The notes beneath the pieces are model-generated. The model made no database searches. It was not told the DNA's origin and worked only from the letters and a program-made list of their open reading frames with translations. Shown here piece by piece: positions 52,961 through 62,459 of a stretch of 64,000 bases of DNA (within the stretch, counting starts at the first letter, position 1; each line of letters starts with the position of its first letter). Both the position numbers and the translations under genes were made by a program. This DNA is from Spongiactinospora rosea (lineage in GTDB: Bacteria > Actinomycetota > Actinomycetes > Streptosporangiales > Streptosporangiaceae). The stretch spans positions 682,001 through 746,000 of the forward strand of contig NZ_QMEY01000002.1 in the NCBI RefSeq assembly GCF_003315795.1, read 5' to 3'.

Positions 52961-52980
52961 TTAGGCTAGCCTTACCTTAA
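52961..52980. promoter_or_regulatory. Iron box (IdeR/DmdR-type operator)
   Basis: TTAGGCTAGCCTTACCTTAA matches the actinobacterial DtxR-family consensus (TTAGGTTAGGCTAACCTAA) closely, and lies midway between the divergent binding-protein and AraC genes. Iron-loaded IdeR/DmdR would repress both directions. Confidence 0.88.
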
Positions 52981-53009
52981 TCACATGGATATCGCGGGGA
53001 GGACATCCG

Positions 53010-53831
53010 ATGTCGCTGGTGGGTCACTTCGGGCCCGATCCGGTGCGCTGCGAGGAGTACGGCTACGGGCTGGGCGGCCTCGACGGGATCTTGGTGCTGA
53101 AGTACGCCTCGGCCTCCCACCTGGACTTCGGTGAGAGCCGGCAGGACCTGCTGCACCAGCTCTACTGGTCCCCGGACGGCGTGCTCGCGGCCTGGCACCG
53201 CCGCGAGACGTCCTTCGTCGGGTCGCACGAGGCGTACTGGGTGCATCGGGCGGTCACGCACGAGGTACGCGCGGGCGACCGGCAGACGGTCTACCGGATC
53301 TGCCTGCGCGAAGTGCCCCCGGCGCTGGCGGGGCTGCGGGCCGGAGCGGTGCCGATCGACGCCGCCGCGGGCGAGCTGATCCGCGAGATCGCCGCTTCCG
53401 GCGTCGAGGTACGGCGGGCCGTGGCCGCCCGCGCCCGGATCATGACCGGCCTCGGTCCCCCCGCCGATCCCGGCCACGGACCCGAGAACAAGGGCACCGG
53501 CTACGCCGTGACCGTCGCGCGCACCCTCAGCCGCGACCCCGCCGACCCCCGCACCCTGGCCGACTGGGCGGACCGCCTGCACATCAGCGTCAAGACCCTG
53601 CAACGCGACTTCGTGCGCGAGTTCGGCATGCCGTACTCCCGCTGGCGGGCCCGGCTGCGGCTGCGCGCATCACGGGTGCTGCTGGAGAACCACCAGGTCG
53701 CCGAGGTCGCCCGCCGGGTCGGCTACGCCACCCCCTCGGCGTTCATCACCGCGTTCACCAGGGAGTACGGCTGCACCCCCGGCCGCTACTCCACCCCAGC
53801 GCCAGGCCGGGCCAGGTGGCAGGACGCCTGA
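53010..53831 (+). CDS. AraC-family transcriptional regulator
   Basis: 273 residues. An N-terminal cupin-like sensor (~1-130, FGESRQDLLHQLYWSPDGVL) precedes the double HTH (~165-265) with LADWADRLHISVKTLQRDFV and VAEVARRVGYATPSAFITAF. GGGGAGGA is upstream. Divergent from the siderophore-uptake operon across the iron box, so it is probably an iron-repressed activator that senses the ferric siderophore. Its 3' end overlaps the next transporter operon by 46 bases. Confidence 0.9.
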   Translation: MSLVGHFGPDPVRCEEYGYGLGGLDGILVLKYASASHLDFGESRQDLLHQLYWSPDGVLAAWHRRETSFVGSHEAYWVHRAVTHEVRAGDRQTVYRICLREVPPALAGLRAGAVPIDAAAGELIREIAASGVEVRRAVAARARIMTGLGPPADPGHGPENKGTGYAVTVARTLSRDPADPRTLADWADRLHISVKTLQRDFVREFGMPYSRWRARLRLRASRVLLENHQVAEVARRVGYATPSAFITAFTREYGCTPGRYSTPAPGRARWQDA

Positions 53832-54778
53832 TGGCCCGGTGCCACCTCGACCTGTGGAGGCGGCACGGTCGCGCAGGTGTCCCGCGCCAGCGGGCAGCGC
53901 GGGTGGAAGGAGCAGCCGCCCGGCGGGTCGAGCGGGCTCGGCGGCTCCCCTTCCAGCAGCGCCTCGCGGTCGCCGCGCAGCGCGGGGTCGGGCAGCGGGG
54001 CCGCCGCGTGCAGCGCCTGGGTGTAGGGGTGGGCGGCGTGGCCGTACACCCGCTCCTGGGGGCCGGTCTCGACCACCCGGCCGAGGTACATGACCGCGAC
54101 CCGGTCGGCCAGGTGGCTCACCACGCCGAGGTCGTGCGCGATGAACACGTACGCCAGCCCCAGTTCGGCGCGCAGCCGTTCCAGCAGGTTGACGATCTGC
54201 GCCTGTACCGAGACGTCCAGCGCCGACACCGGCTCGTCGCACACCAGCACCTCCGGCCGCAACGCCAGCGCCCGCGCGATGCCCACCCGCTGCCGCTGCC
54301 CGCCGGAGAGCTGGTGCGGATAGCGCCCGGCGTGGCCGGGGCCGAGCCCGACCAGTTCCAGCAGTTCGCGCACCCGCCGGTCGCGCTCGCCGCGCGGCGC
54401 GAGGTCGGGATTGACGTCGAACGGCTCGCGTACGCTCGCCGCGACGGTCATCCGCGGGTTCAGCGAGCCCGAGGGGTCCTGGAAGATGAGCTGGACCCGC
54501 CGCCTGGCCCGGCGCAGGTCGCCGCCGCGCAGCTCGTGCAGCGGCATGCCGAGCAGGTCCACCTCGCCGGAGGTGGGCCGTTCGTGCGCGGTGAGCATCC
54601 GGGCCAGGGTGGACTTGCCGCACCCGGACTCGCCGACCACGCCCAGGGTCTCCCCTGCGCGCAGTTCCAGGCTGACGCCGTCCACGGCCTTGAGCACCCC
54701 CACCGTCCGGCGCAGCGGCCCCTTACGCACCGGAAAGTGCTTGACCAGGTCGGTCACCCGAAGGACGGTACGGCTCAC
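53786..54778 (-). CDS. Dipeptide-type ABC ATPase (DppF/OppF-like)
   Basis: 330 residues, GTG start overlapping the DppD-like stop. Walker A GESGCGKST, signature LSGGQRQRVG and Walker B VLVCDEPVSALD; the C-terminal CSFHPRCPLARDTC cysteine cluster belongs to the oligopeptide group. Last gene of a leftward operon. Confidence 0.93.
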   Translation of the reverse strand: MSRTVLRVTDLVKHFPVRKGPLRRTVGVLKAVDGVSLELRAGETLGVVGESGCGKSTLARMLTAHERPTSGEVDLLGMPLHELRGGDLRRARRRVQLIFQDPSGSLNPRMTVAASVREPFDVNPDLAPRGERDRRVRELLELVGLGPGHAGRYPHQLSGGQRQRVGIARALALRPEVLVCDEPVSALDVSVQAQIVNLLERLRAELGLAYVFIAHDLGVVSHLADRVAVMYLGRVVETGPQERVYGHAAHPYTQALHAAAPLPDPALRGDREALLEGEPPSPLDPPGGCSFHPRCPLARDTCATVPPPQVEVAPGHQASCHLARPGAGVE

Positions 54779-55746
54779 GCGCTGCCCACCTTCTCCCACT
54801 CGTGGCAGGCGGTGCTCCGGCCGCCGCCGAGGTCGTGTTCCGGCGGATTGCGCTCGCAGTCCTCGATCCGGTACCGGCAGCGCGGCCGGAAGCGGCACCC
54901 CTCGTCGGGGACCGACAGGTCGGGCGGCGCGCCGGCGATGACGGCCAGTTCCCGGCCGCGCAGGTGCGGGCGGGGGATCGCGCCGAGCAGGGCCTCGCTG
55001 TAGGGGTGGCGCGGCCGGGCGAACACCTCGGCGGCGGTGGCCTGCTCGACGACCCGCCCGGCGTACATGACGGCGACGCGGTCGGCCATGTCGGCCACCA
55101 CGCCCATGTCGTGCGTGATGAGCAGCAGCGCGGTGCCGTGCTCGCGCTGGATGTCGCCGAGCAGCCGCAGGATCTGGGCCTGCACGGTGACGTCGAGCGC
55201 GGTGGTCGGCTCGTCGGCGATGATCACGTCCGGGCGCAGCGCGATGGCCAGCGCGATGCCGACCCGCTGGCGCATCCCGCCGGAGAACTGGTGCGGGTAG
55301 TCGCCCGCGCGCCGGGCCGCCGCCGGGATGCGGACCTGCCCGAGTACGTCCACCGCGGCGCGGCGGGCCTCGTTGCGGGACATGCCGCGGTGCGCGCGGA
55401 ACAGTTCGGCGATCTGGTAGCCGACGCTGAGCACCGGGTTCAGCGCGGACAGCGCGTCCTGGAAGATCATGGAGATCGTGGTGGAGCGCAGCGCGCGCCG
55501 CCGTTCCTCGGGCATGGCCAGCAGGTCCTGCCCGTGCAGCAGGACCGTTCCCGCGGTGACCCGGCCGTGCGGCGGCCGGATCAGGCCCATGATCGTGCGG
55601 GCGGTGACGCTCTTGCCGCTGCCCGACTCACCGAGCAGCGCGAGGGTCTGCCCGGCGTCGAGGGAGAAGCCAGCTCCATTGACGACGTGCGTGCTCCCGA
55701 GACGCACGTGCAGATCGGAGACGGTCAGTACGGGGGACTCTGGCAC
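54775..55746 (-). CDS. Dipeptide-type ABC ATPase (DppD/OppD-like)
   Basis: 323 residues. Walker A GESGSGKSV, signature FSGGMRQRVG and Walker B VIIADEPTTALD, with the CRFRPRCRYRIEDC cysteine cluster near the end. Partner of the DppF-like subunit; the two are separate genes here, unlike the fused ATPase at 34756. Confidence 0.93.
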   Translation of the reverse strand: MPESPVLTVSDLHVRLGSTHVVNGAGFSLDAGQTLALLGESGSGKSVTARTIMGLIRPPHGRVTAGTVLLHGQDLLAMPEERRRALRSTTISMIFQDALSALNPVLSVGYQIAELFRAHRGMSRNEARRAAVDVLGQVRIPAAARRAGDYPHQFSGGMRQRVGIALAIALRPDVIIADEPTTALDVTVQAQILRLLGDIQREHGTALLLITHDMGVVADMADRVAVMYAGRVVEQATAAEVFARPRHPYSEALLGAIPRPHLRGRELAVIAGAPPDLSVPDEGCRFRPRCRYRIEDCERNPPEHDLGGGRSTACHEWEKVGSA

Positions 55747-55754
55747 GGGTGCTC

Positions 55755-56654
55755 CTAGCGCGTCCGGGGGTCGAAGGCGTCCCGCAGCGCGTCGCCCAGC
55801 AGGACGAAGCCGAGCACCGTGACGCTCAGGAACAGCGACGGGAAGATCAGCAGGTGCGGCGCGGTGGTGAAGTACTGCTGGGCGGTGTTGAGCTGCACGC
55901 CCCAGGAGATCGCCGGGGTGCGCAGCCCGACGCCGAGGAAGGTCAGCGCCGACTCCGAGGAGATCACCAGGCCGATGTTCAGCCCGGTGAGCACCGCGAC
56001 CGGGCCGAAGGAGTTCGGCAGGACGTGCCGCAGCAGCACCCGCCCGGTGCGCGCGCCGACGCCGCGGGCCGCGGCGACGTACTCGCTGCCCGCCACGGCC
56101 AGTACCGAGCCGCGCATCACCCTGGCCAGCGGCGGCCAGCCGAACAGCACGAGCACGGCCGCCACGGTGACCTCGTTGCGGACGCTGAGCGTCTGCAGGA
56201 TCACGATCATGCCGACCAGCGCGGGGAAGCCGAAGAACACGTCCATGACCCGCCCGATCACCGCGTCGGCCCAGCCCCGGTAGTAGCCGGCCAGGCTGCC
56301 CAGCACGACGGCGATGGCCAGCATCCCGGCGGTGGCCAGCACGGCGACCACGACCGACGAACGCGTGCCGTACACCACGGTGCTGTACAGGTCACAGCCC
56401 TGGACGTCGAAGCCGAACGGATGTCCGGCGGTGGGCGGCTGCGCGCTGCGGATCAGGTCGCAGGCGCGGGGGTCGCCCGCGCCGAACCAGCCCGCGAACG
56501 CCTGCGGGACGGCCGCCATCGCGGTCATCAGCACGGCCACGAAGGCGGCGATCAGGAAGCCGGGCCTGCGGCGCAACCGGGACCACGCCCCGCCCCCGGG
56601 AAGGGGCGGAGGCGGGGTCTCAGCCGAGGCGGATACGAGGGTCGAGGACGCCAT
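55755..56654 (-). CDS. Dipeptide-type ABC permease (DppC-like)
   Basis: 299 residues. A proline-rich N-terminus precedes RRRPGFLIAAFVAVLMTAMA and the external HPFGFDVQGCDLYSTVVYGT segment. EAA loop EYVAAARGVGARTGRVLLRH. Its start lies 35 bases inside the DppB-like gene, so expression is coupled. Confidence 0.9.
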   Translation of the reverse strand: MASSTLVSASAETPPPPLPGGGAWSRLRRRPGFLIAAFVAVLMTAMAAVPQAFAGWFGAGDPRACDLIRSAQPPTAGHPFGFDVQGCDLYSTVVYGTRSSVVVAVLATAGMLAIAVVLGSLAGYYRGWADAVIGRVMDVFFGFPALVGMIVILQTLSVRNEVTVAAVLVLFGWPPLARVMRGSVLAVAGSEYVAAARGVGARTGRVLLRHVLPNSFGPVAVLTGLNIGLVISSESALTFLGVGLRTPAISWGVQLNTAQQYFTTAPHLLIFPSLFLSVTVLGFVLLGDALRDAFDPRTR

Positions 56655-57546
56655 AGAGCAGATCCACCAGGAGATTGACCGACAGGAACACGAGAACGAG
56701 CATCGTCCCGATGCCGACGACCACCGGGCCGTCGTGCTGCGGGATCGCGGTGTAGATCTGGTAGCCCAGGCCGGGCAGGTTGAAGATGCCCTCCACCAGC
56801 ACGGTCCCGCCGAGCAGGTAGCCGAGGCTGACGCCGAGCAGCGAGGCCACCGGGATCAGCGAGTTGCGCACCACGTGCCGCAACAGCACCGCCGCGCCGG
56901 TGAGCCCCTTGGCCACGGCGGTCTCGACGTGGTCGGCGGCCAGGCCGTCCAGCACGCTGGTCCGGGTCAGCCGGGCCACCTGCGGCAGCCCGGACAGGGC
57001 CAGGACCAGCCCCGGCAGGATGTACGCCAGCGGCCAGCCCGCCTCGACGCCGGAGACCGGCAGCCAGCCGAGCTGCACGCCGAAGACGATCTGCGTGACG
57101 TAGGCGACCACGAAGAACGGCACGCCCAGCGCGAGCGTGGTGCCGAACAGCACGGCGGCGTCGGCCGCGCCCCGGCGTACCGCGGCGACCACGCCCAGCG
57201 CCACCCCGGCGACCGCCATCATGATCCACGCGGTGCCGCCGAGCTGCGCGGTGACCGGCCAGCTCGCCGCGATGATCTCGGCCACCGGCCGGCCGGTGAA
57301 GCTCGTCCCGAGGTCACCGACCAGCAGTCCGCGCAGGTAGAGCCCGTACTGCACGACCAGCGGCTGGTCGAGGTGGAACCGCTCGCGCAGCGCCTGCGCC
57401 ACCGAGGGGGAGATCACCTGGTTGGGCCCGGCGAGAGCCTGGATGGGGTCGCCGGGCAGGGTGTACACCGCGAGGTAGATCACGAACGTGGTGCCGAGCA
57501 GGACGGGGATCGCCATCAGCACCCTGCGCAGGACGTACGGTCCCAC
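56620..57546 (-). CDS. Dipeptide-type ABC permease (DppB-like)
   Basis: 308 residues. FVIYLAVYTLPGDPIQALAG near the start and the EAA loop HVETAVAKGLTGAAVLLRHV are diagnostic. It immediately follows the binding-protein gene with a one-base gap. Six helices visible, no defect. Confidence 0.91.
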   Translation of the reverse strand: MGPYVLRRVLMAIPVLLGTTFVIYLAVYTLPGDPIQALAGPNQVISPSVAQALRERFHLDQPLVVQYGLYLRGLLVGDLGTSFTGRPVAEIIAASWPVTAQLGGTAWIMMAVAGVALGVVAAVRRGAADAAVLFGTTLALGVPFFVVAYVTQIVFGVQLGWLPVSGVEAGWPLAYILPGLVLALSGLPQVARLTRTSVLDGLAADHVETAVAKGLTGAAVLLRHVVRNSLIPVASLLGVSLGYLLGGTVLVEGIFNLPGLGYQIYTAIPQHDGPVVVGIGTMLVLVFLSVNLLVDLLYGVLDPRIRLG

Positions 57547-57547
57547 G

Positions 57548-59137
57548 TCAGCGCACCTTGACCGCCGCCAGCCGGACTCCGCCCAGGAATTCCGGTCTCA
57601 CCCCGCTGACCCGCTCGGAGTGCGCGAGCGCGCCGGTCGGCTGGAACAGCGGCGTCAGCGGCAGGTCCGTGAGCGCCTGGCCGGTGGCCTCGCGGGTGCG
57701 GGCCATGACCTCCTCTTCGGGGGCCTTGGCCGCCTTACCGAGCAGGTCGGCGAAGTCCTTGCTGTCGTAGCCCGTGACGTTGGCCGCGGAGGTCTTGGTG
57801 AAGAGCTGGTCGGCCAGCGCGTACAGGTGCGGATAGCCCGCGCCCATGTAGAGCAGCACCGGGCCGTCGATCTTCTTCGCCTTGAGGTTGGGGTAGAGCT
57901 GGTCCACGGGCTGGGTCTGGATGGTGATGCCCTGGACACCGAGGTTGGTGCGCAACTGGTTGCCCACCGCCTCCAGGATCACGTTGTTCAGCCCGTCCTG
58001 GAAGGTCCACAGCTTCAGCGGTCCTGACCAGCCGCCCGCCTCGGCCAGCAGTTTCTTCGCCTTGGCCGGGTCGTGGGAGCAGGCCGCGCAGTCGGGCTCG
58101 CCGCCGCCCGGCACGGCGGCCCCGGCCAGGCCCTTGGCCGGGGAGCCGAAGCCGCGCAGCAGGGTCTTGACGATGGTCTCCCGGTCGATGGCGTGCGAGA
58201 ACGCCTGCCGCACGCGTACGTCGGAGAAGCGCTTGTCCCACGTCGGGAAGCCGAGGTAGAGCAGCGCCGGGAAGGGCACCTCCACCAGCCGCCCCTTGAA
58301 CTGCGTGGCCGCGGTGGGCAGGTTGTTGCCGGTGATGAGCGTGACGTCGATCGCGCCCGCGGAGAGGTCGCGGTAGGCGGCCCCCTCGTCCTGGTAGGAC
58401 TTCAGCTCGATCCGCTCGGCCTGCCCCTTCTCCTCCGGGTAGTTCTCATACCGCTTGAGGGTGAGCTTGGTCGCGCCGGTGACCATCCCCGGGCCGTCCA
58501 CCTGGTAGGGCCCGTTGCCGATCGGCCTGCGGTCGAAGGCGTCGGCGTCGGTGAGGGCCGCCTTGGGCACCGGCGCGAACGCCGCCTGGGCCAGTATGTA
58601 CGGCAGCAGCGCCAGCGGCCTGGTCAGCGTGACCCGCAGGGTCTTCGCGTCCACCACCTCGACGCCGGACAGCGTCTTGCCGGTGGGCTTGCCCTTGGCC
58701 GGGTTCAGCTCCTCGTATCCCTTGAACGGGGCGAACATGAAGTTGTTGGTGTAGGCGTTGGGGCCGTAGGCGGTCGCGTTCCAGGAGTCGGCGAAGGACT
58801 GCGCGGTCACCGGTTCGCCGTTGTGGAAGGTCCAGCCGGGGCGGATGCCGATCGTCCAGGTGATGTTGTCGGTGGTGTCGATGGCGGCGGCCACGGCGTT
58901 CACCGCCTCCCCGCTGACCGGATCGACCCTGGTCAGCGGAGTGAACAGAGCCGCGTCCACGTTGCTGCCGGTGGCCTTGCCGGGCAGCAGGTGGGACAGG
59001 AAGTACGTGGTCACCCCCGCCGAGTAGGACGAGACCCGGGTGGACGCGCCCCCGCCCTGTGCGGGCGAGCAGGCCGTGAGGGTGAGCGTGACTGCGGTCA
59101 GTGCTCCGGCCCATCCGCGGCGTGTTCGAGGTGTCAT
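57548..59137 (-). CDS. ABC substrate-binding lipoprotein (family 5, DppA-like)
   Basis: 529 residues, ATG 59137 with AGGAGGT upstream. Lipoprotein signal with lipobox LTAC (Cys23). The family 5 domain includes WTIGIRPGWTFHNGEPVTAQ and FSDVRVRQAFSHAIDRETIV. It probably delivers peptides or an amide to the DppBCDF-like subunits encoded after it. The amidohydrolase gene upstream and a nearby peptidase hint at the same substrate class. Confidence 0.91.
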   Translation of the reverse strand: MTPRTRRGWAGALTAVTLTLTACSPAQGGGASTRVSSYSAGVTTYFLSHLLPGKATGSNVDAALFTPLTRVDPVSGEAVNAVAAAIDTTDNITWTIGIRPGWTFHNGEPVTAQSFADSWNATAYGPNAYTNNFMFAPFKGYEELNPAKGKPTGKTLSGVEVVDAKTLRVTLTRPLALLPYILAQAAFAPVPKAALTDADAFDRRPIGNGPYQVDGPGMVTGATKLTLKRYENYPEEKGQAERIELKSYQDEGAAYRDLSAGAIDVTLITGNNLPTAATQFKGRLVEVPFPALLYLGFPTWDKRFSDVRVRQAFSHAIDRETIVKTLLRGFGSPAKGLAGAAVPGGGEPDCAACSHDPAKAKKLLAEAGGWSGPLKLWTFQDGLNNVILEAVGNQLRTNLGVQGITIQTQPVDQLYPNLKAKKIDGPVLLYMGAGYPHLYALADQLFTKTSAANVTGYDSKDFADLLGKAAKAPEEEVMARTREATGQALTDLPLTPLFQPTGALAHSERVSGVRPEFLGGVRLAAVKVR

Positions 59138-59239
59138 ATGTGACCTCCTGGGGCGCTGTGGGGAAGGCACGAGAGTCCCACAGCGCGACTAGACGTGACA
59201 TTGTCGAGAAGATTGAACCCCGGCCGGTGGCTTTGTCGC

Positions 59240-60679
59240 CTAGACCAGCGTCAGATGGGTCCACCGGCCGCCGAGCAGGGTCCCGACCACCTCGGTGCCG
59301 CGCAGCGCGGCCGGGTCGAGCGTGGCGGGGTCGGCGGCGGTGAGCATCAGGTCGGCGGGGTCGCCCGGCCGTACTCCGGCGCGGCCCTTGCTCGCGGCGG
59401 GCAGCGCGGCGGCCAGCGGGATCGCCTGCTCGGGGTGCCAGGCGGCGCGCTCGTCGTCGGTCCTGGCGACGGCGGAGGCGATGCCGTCCCAGGGGTCCAG
59501 CGGCGCGACCGGGGCGTCGGAGCCGAGTTCCAGCCGGGCCCCGGCGGCCAGCAGGTCGGCGTAGGCGAACGCCCGTCCGGTACGTCCGTGCCAGTGGACG
59601 TCGGCGACGTCCCGGTCGTCGGGGGCGTGCGCCGGTTGCACCCCGGCGACCAGGCCCGGTTTGGCGAACCTGGCGAAGTCCTCCCGGCGCAGCAACTGGG
59701 CGTGCTCGATGCGGCCGGGGCAGCCGATGCTCTCGAAGGCGTCCAGGGCGATGCCCGCCGCGAGGTCGCCGATGGCGTGGACGGCGGGGTGCAGGCCGTG
59801 CGCGGCGGCCCTGGCCATGGTCGCGCGCAGCTCGTCCGGGCCGGTCTCCAGCAGGCCGTGGGAGTCGGTGCCGGGGTAGGGGGTTTCGCAGTAGGCGGTC
59901 CGGGTGTTCAGCGAACCGTCCACGAAGATCTTCAGCGGGCCGACCTCCAGCAGGCCGCCGGCGCCGGGCACGAGGTCGCCGGTGCGCAGCCCTCCGCCGA
60001 TCGCCTCCTCCAGCCGGGCCTTGGGGATCGTGCAGGTCACGCGTACGTCGAGCCGGTGCGCGCGGGCCCGCCTGGTCCAGTCGGCGACGTTGTCGGCCAG
60101 CTCGAAGTCCTGGAACCCGACCACGCCCCTGGCCGCGGCGGCGGTGGCCGCCTCGGTGACCCAGCGGTCCAGCACGTCTTCCGGCGGCGGGGGCAGTTCG
60201 GCCACCGCCGTGTAGCACTCGTGCTCGCGCAGCACCCCGGTCGGGTGGTCGCCGCGGCCGATCAGGGCGAGCGCGGCCGGGCTGAGCCACGCGGTGTGCA
60301 GATCCTTGCTGATCATCGTGATCGGCCTGCCGGGCGCGGCGGCCTCCAGCATCGCCTTGTCCGGCTCGTCGGGCCACAGGCCGTCGCGGAAGCCGTACCC
60401 GACGCCGAGCCCGGCACCGTTCGCCATCAGCTTCACCGCCTCGCGCGCGGAACGCGCGCCGGTGAGGTCCACCCGCATGCGGGACTGCGCCCACTGGACG
60501 GCGTGGACGTGCGCGTCCCACAGTCCCGGCAGCAACGTGGCGCCCTGGACGTCGATCGACTCGTCGGCGGGCGGCGGCTCGGCGCTCACCGCGGTGACCA
60601 CGCCGTCGGCGATCAGTACATGGCGGACGGGCCCGCGCAGGCCGATCCGCGCGTTGCGCAGCAAGAGAGACATGGACAT
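59240..60679 (-). CDS. YtcJ-like metal-dependent amidohydrolase
   Basis: 479 residues. The H-x-H metal motif is WDAHVHAVQW (~54-63). A later histidine is in HPAVHAIGDLAAG, another is in GRIEHAQLL, and the Asp is in ELGSDAPVAPLDP, as in amidohydrolase-3/YtcJ proteins. It probably hydrolyses an amide or N-acyl compound in the cytoplasm. No strong ribosome site is seen before either of two ATGs two codons apart. About 100 bases separate it from the transporter genes in the same direction. Confidence 0.87.
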   Translation of the reverse strand: MSMSLLLRNARIGLRGPVRHVLIADGVVTAVSAEPPPADESIDVQGATLLPGLWDAHVHAVQWAQSRMRVDLTGARSAREAVKLMANGAGLGVGYGFRDGLWPDEPDKAMLEAAAPGRPITMISKDLHTAWLSPAALALIGRGDHPTGVLREHECYTAVAELPPPPEDVLDRWVTEAATAAAARGVVGFQDFELADNVADWTRRARAHRLDVRVTCTIPKARLEEAIGGGLRTGDLVPGAGGLLEVGPLKIFVDGSLNTRTAYCETPYPGTDSHGLLETGPDELRATMARAAAHGLHPAVHAIGDLAAGIALDAFESIGCPGRIEHAQLLRREDFARFAKPGLVAGVQPAHAPDDRDVADVHWHGRTGRAFAYADLLAAGARLELGSDAPVAPLDPWDGIASAVARTDDERAAWHPEQAIPLAAALPAASKGRAGVRPGDPADLMLTAADPATLDPAALRGTEVVGTLLGGRWTHLTLV

Positions 60680-60766
60680 GACGCTAGGAGCGAGGCCGCC
60701 GCGCGCTCATCGTTGAAAGCGGACGTCCGCCGCCCTCCCGATTGTCCTCCGCAACAGCGCCGGCGG

Positions 60767-62374
60767 CTAGAGCAGGCCGGCCATGCGCAGCAGCCGGAGC
60801 TGGAGCCAGGCCACCAGCCGATCGGTGGGGTCGGCGAGGTCCAGGTCGAACAGCTCCTGCAACCGGCGCACCCGGTAGCGCAGGGTGTTCTCGTGGACGG
60901 ACAGCTCGGCGGCGGCCTTGGCGGCCTCGCCGAAGGCGTCCAGGTAGGCGAGCAGGCTGGCGGCGTGCGTGGTGGAGTGCTGCGCGTCGTGCTCCAGCAT
61001 CCTGCGCACCGGTTCCAGCAGCCGATCGTGTTCGGCGCCGCCGCGCTCCATCAGGTCCAGCAGCGCGATCCGGCTGCGCACCTGCTCGTCGGTGGCCACG
61101 GCCGGGTGCGGGCCGCCGGTCTCGGCGAGCACCTGGACCACGCGTTCGGCGAGCCTGGCGGACGCCCCGGCCCGGCCGAGGCCCGGTACGACCGGCCCGA
61201 CTCCGGCGTGCAGGGCGACCCTGGCCGACCGCCGTACGGTCGAGGTCACCTCCGCGACGGTCTTGGCGAGCTGCCCTCCGGTGGTGCCCGGGGGCACGGG
61301 GAGCAGGGCGTGGATGCGCCCGCCGCCCGCCGTACAGGCCGACTCGGGGTGCAGCGCCTCGCAGGCCAGGCTGACCAGCTCAAGGACGCCCTCCATCTGG
61401 GCGCCCGGCTCGGCCGCCGGGGCGACCGGCGCGAACACCACCACCGCGACCGGCGTGTCGGCGGGCAGGCCCAGCCGGGCGGCGGCGGCCGTCTCGGAGG
61501 TGTAGCCCTCCAGCAGCGCGCGCAGCGTCTCGGCGCGGTGCCAGCGGCGCGGGTCGGCGGGGGTGCGGGCGCGCAGCAGGTGCAGCGCGGCGATCGGGGT
61601 GGCGTCCTCCAGCAGGCGCATGGCGTCCGGGGTCACCCGGGGCACGCCGTCCAGCACCCAGATGAAGCCGAGCAGTTGCGCGCCCGCGCGTACGGCCGTG
61701 GCCAGCCGGGGCGTGTGGCCGGGGAACAGGCTGTCGAACCGGACCGGCCCGTCCGCGTTGAACACCCGCCCGTACTCGGTGCGGTTGGTCGGCCGGGTCG
61801 GCGTCCGGCGGCCCAGGATGCCCAGTTTGCGGATCTCGTCGATCTCCTGGCCGGGCAGGTTGGAGTAGCTGAGCACGTTGCCCTGCGGATCTTCGATGCA
61901 GGTGGCCCCGCCGATGGTCGCCGCGATCACGTTGGCCAGCGCGAACAGGTCGCCCATGCCGACCGAGGAGTACGTCGTGCCGGCCGCGCCGGGCCCGGAG
62001 ATCGCGGCGGTCAGCAGCGCGTCGAGCTGCCGCCAGGGCAGCCGCTCGGGCGCGATCAGCAGCGCGATCTCCGCCTCCTTGGCCGCGGCGACGAGCGGGG
62101 CGAGGTCGCCGCCGCGATCCTTCACCACCAGCGCGCCGTAGCCCTCCAGGGCGGCCTGCCGCACCAGGGCGGGCGTGGCCGAGCCGACCGCCAGCAGCAT
62201 CCGGCCGGAGCCGGGCTCTACGTGGTCGGCGGGATCGTGGACCATCGGCTCGCCCACCGTCACCGGCTCGCCCTCCGGCACGTACGCGGGCGACAGCACA
62301 TGGCTTCCGAGCGTTTCGAGCACCTGGTCGAGCAGCGGTTGGTACGGCCTCGCCATAGAACCGTCTGCAACCAT
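60767..62374 (-). CDS. PucR-family transcriptional regulator
   Basis: About 535 residues from ATG 62374 (alternatives 62419 and 62356). The sensor part has a PucR-like N-terminal region (~35-135) and a GGDEF-like middle (PVAVVVFAPVAPAAEP onwards). The C-terminal PucR helix-turn-helix reads HAASLLAYLDAFGEAAKAAA and ELSVHENTLRYRVRRLQELF. It probably controls the amidohydrolase/transporter operon next to it and the divergent peptidase; PucR proteins classically sense amino-acid or purine catabolites. Confidence 0.9.
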   Translation of the reverse strand: MVADGSMARPYQPLLDQVLETLGSHVLSPAYVPEGEPVTVGEPMVHDPADHVEPGSGRMLLAVGSATPALVRQAALEGYGALVVKDRGGDLAPLVAAAKEAEIALLIAPERLPWRQLDALLTAAISGPGAAGTTYSSVGMGDLFALANVIAATIGGATCIEDPQGNVLSYSNLPGQEIDEIRKLGILGRRTPTRPTNRTEYGRVFNADGPVRFDSLFPGHTPRLATAVRAGAQLLGFIWVLDGVPRVTPDAMRLLEDATPIAALHLLRARTPADPRRWHRAETLRALLEGYTSETAAAARLGLPADTPVAVVVFAPVAPAAEPGAQMEGVLELVSLACEALHPESACTAGGGRIHALLPVPPGTTGGQLAKTVAEVTSTVRRSARVALHAGVGPVVPGLGRAGASARLAERVVQVLAETGGPHPAVATDEQVRSRIALLDLMERGGAEHDRLLEPVRRMLEHDAQHSTTHAASLLAYLDAFGEAAKAAAELSVHENTLRYRVRRLQELFDLDLADPTDRLVAWLQLRLLRMAGLL

Positions 62375-62459
62375 GCAGGCAAGGTTCCCACCGGGTTGAC
62401 GGTTCCGACAAGCCTCCACCGCCCACGTTGGGACCTGCGACGATGCCCGGGGCGGCGGT

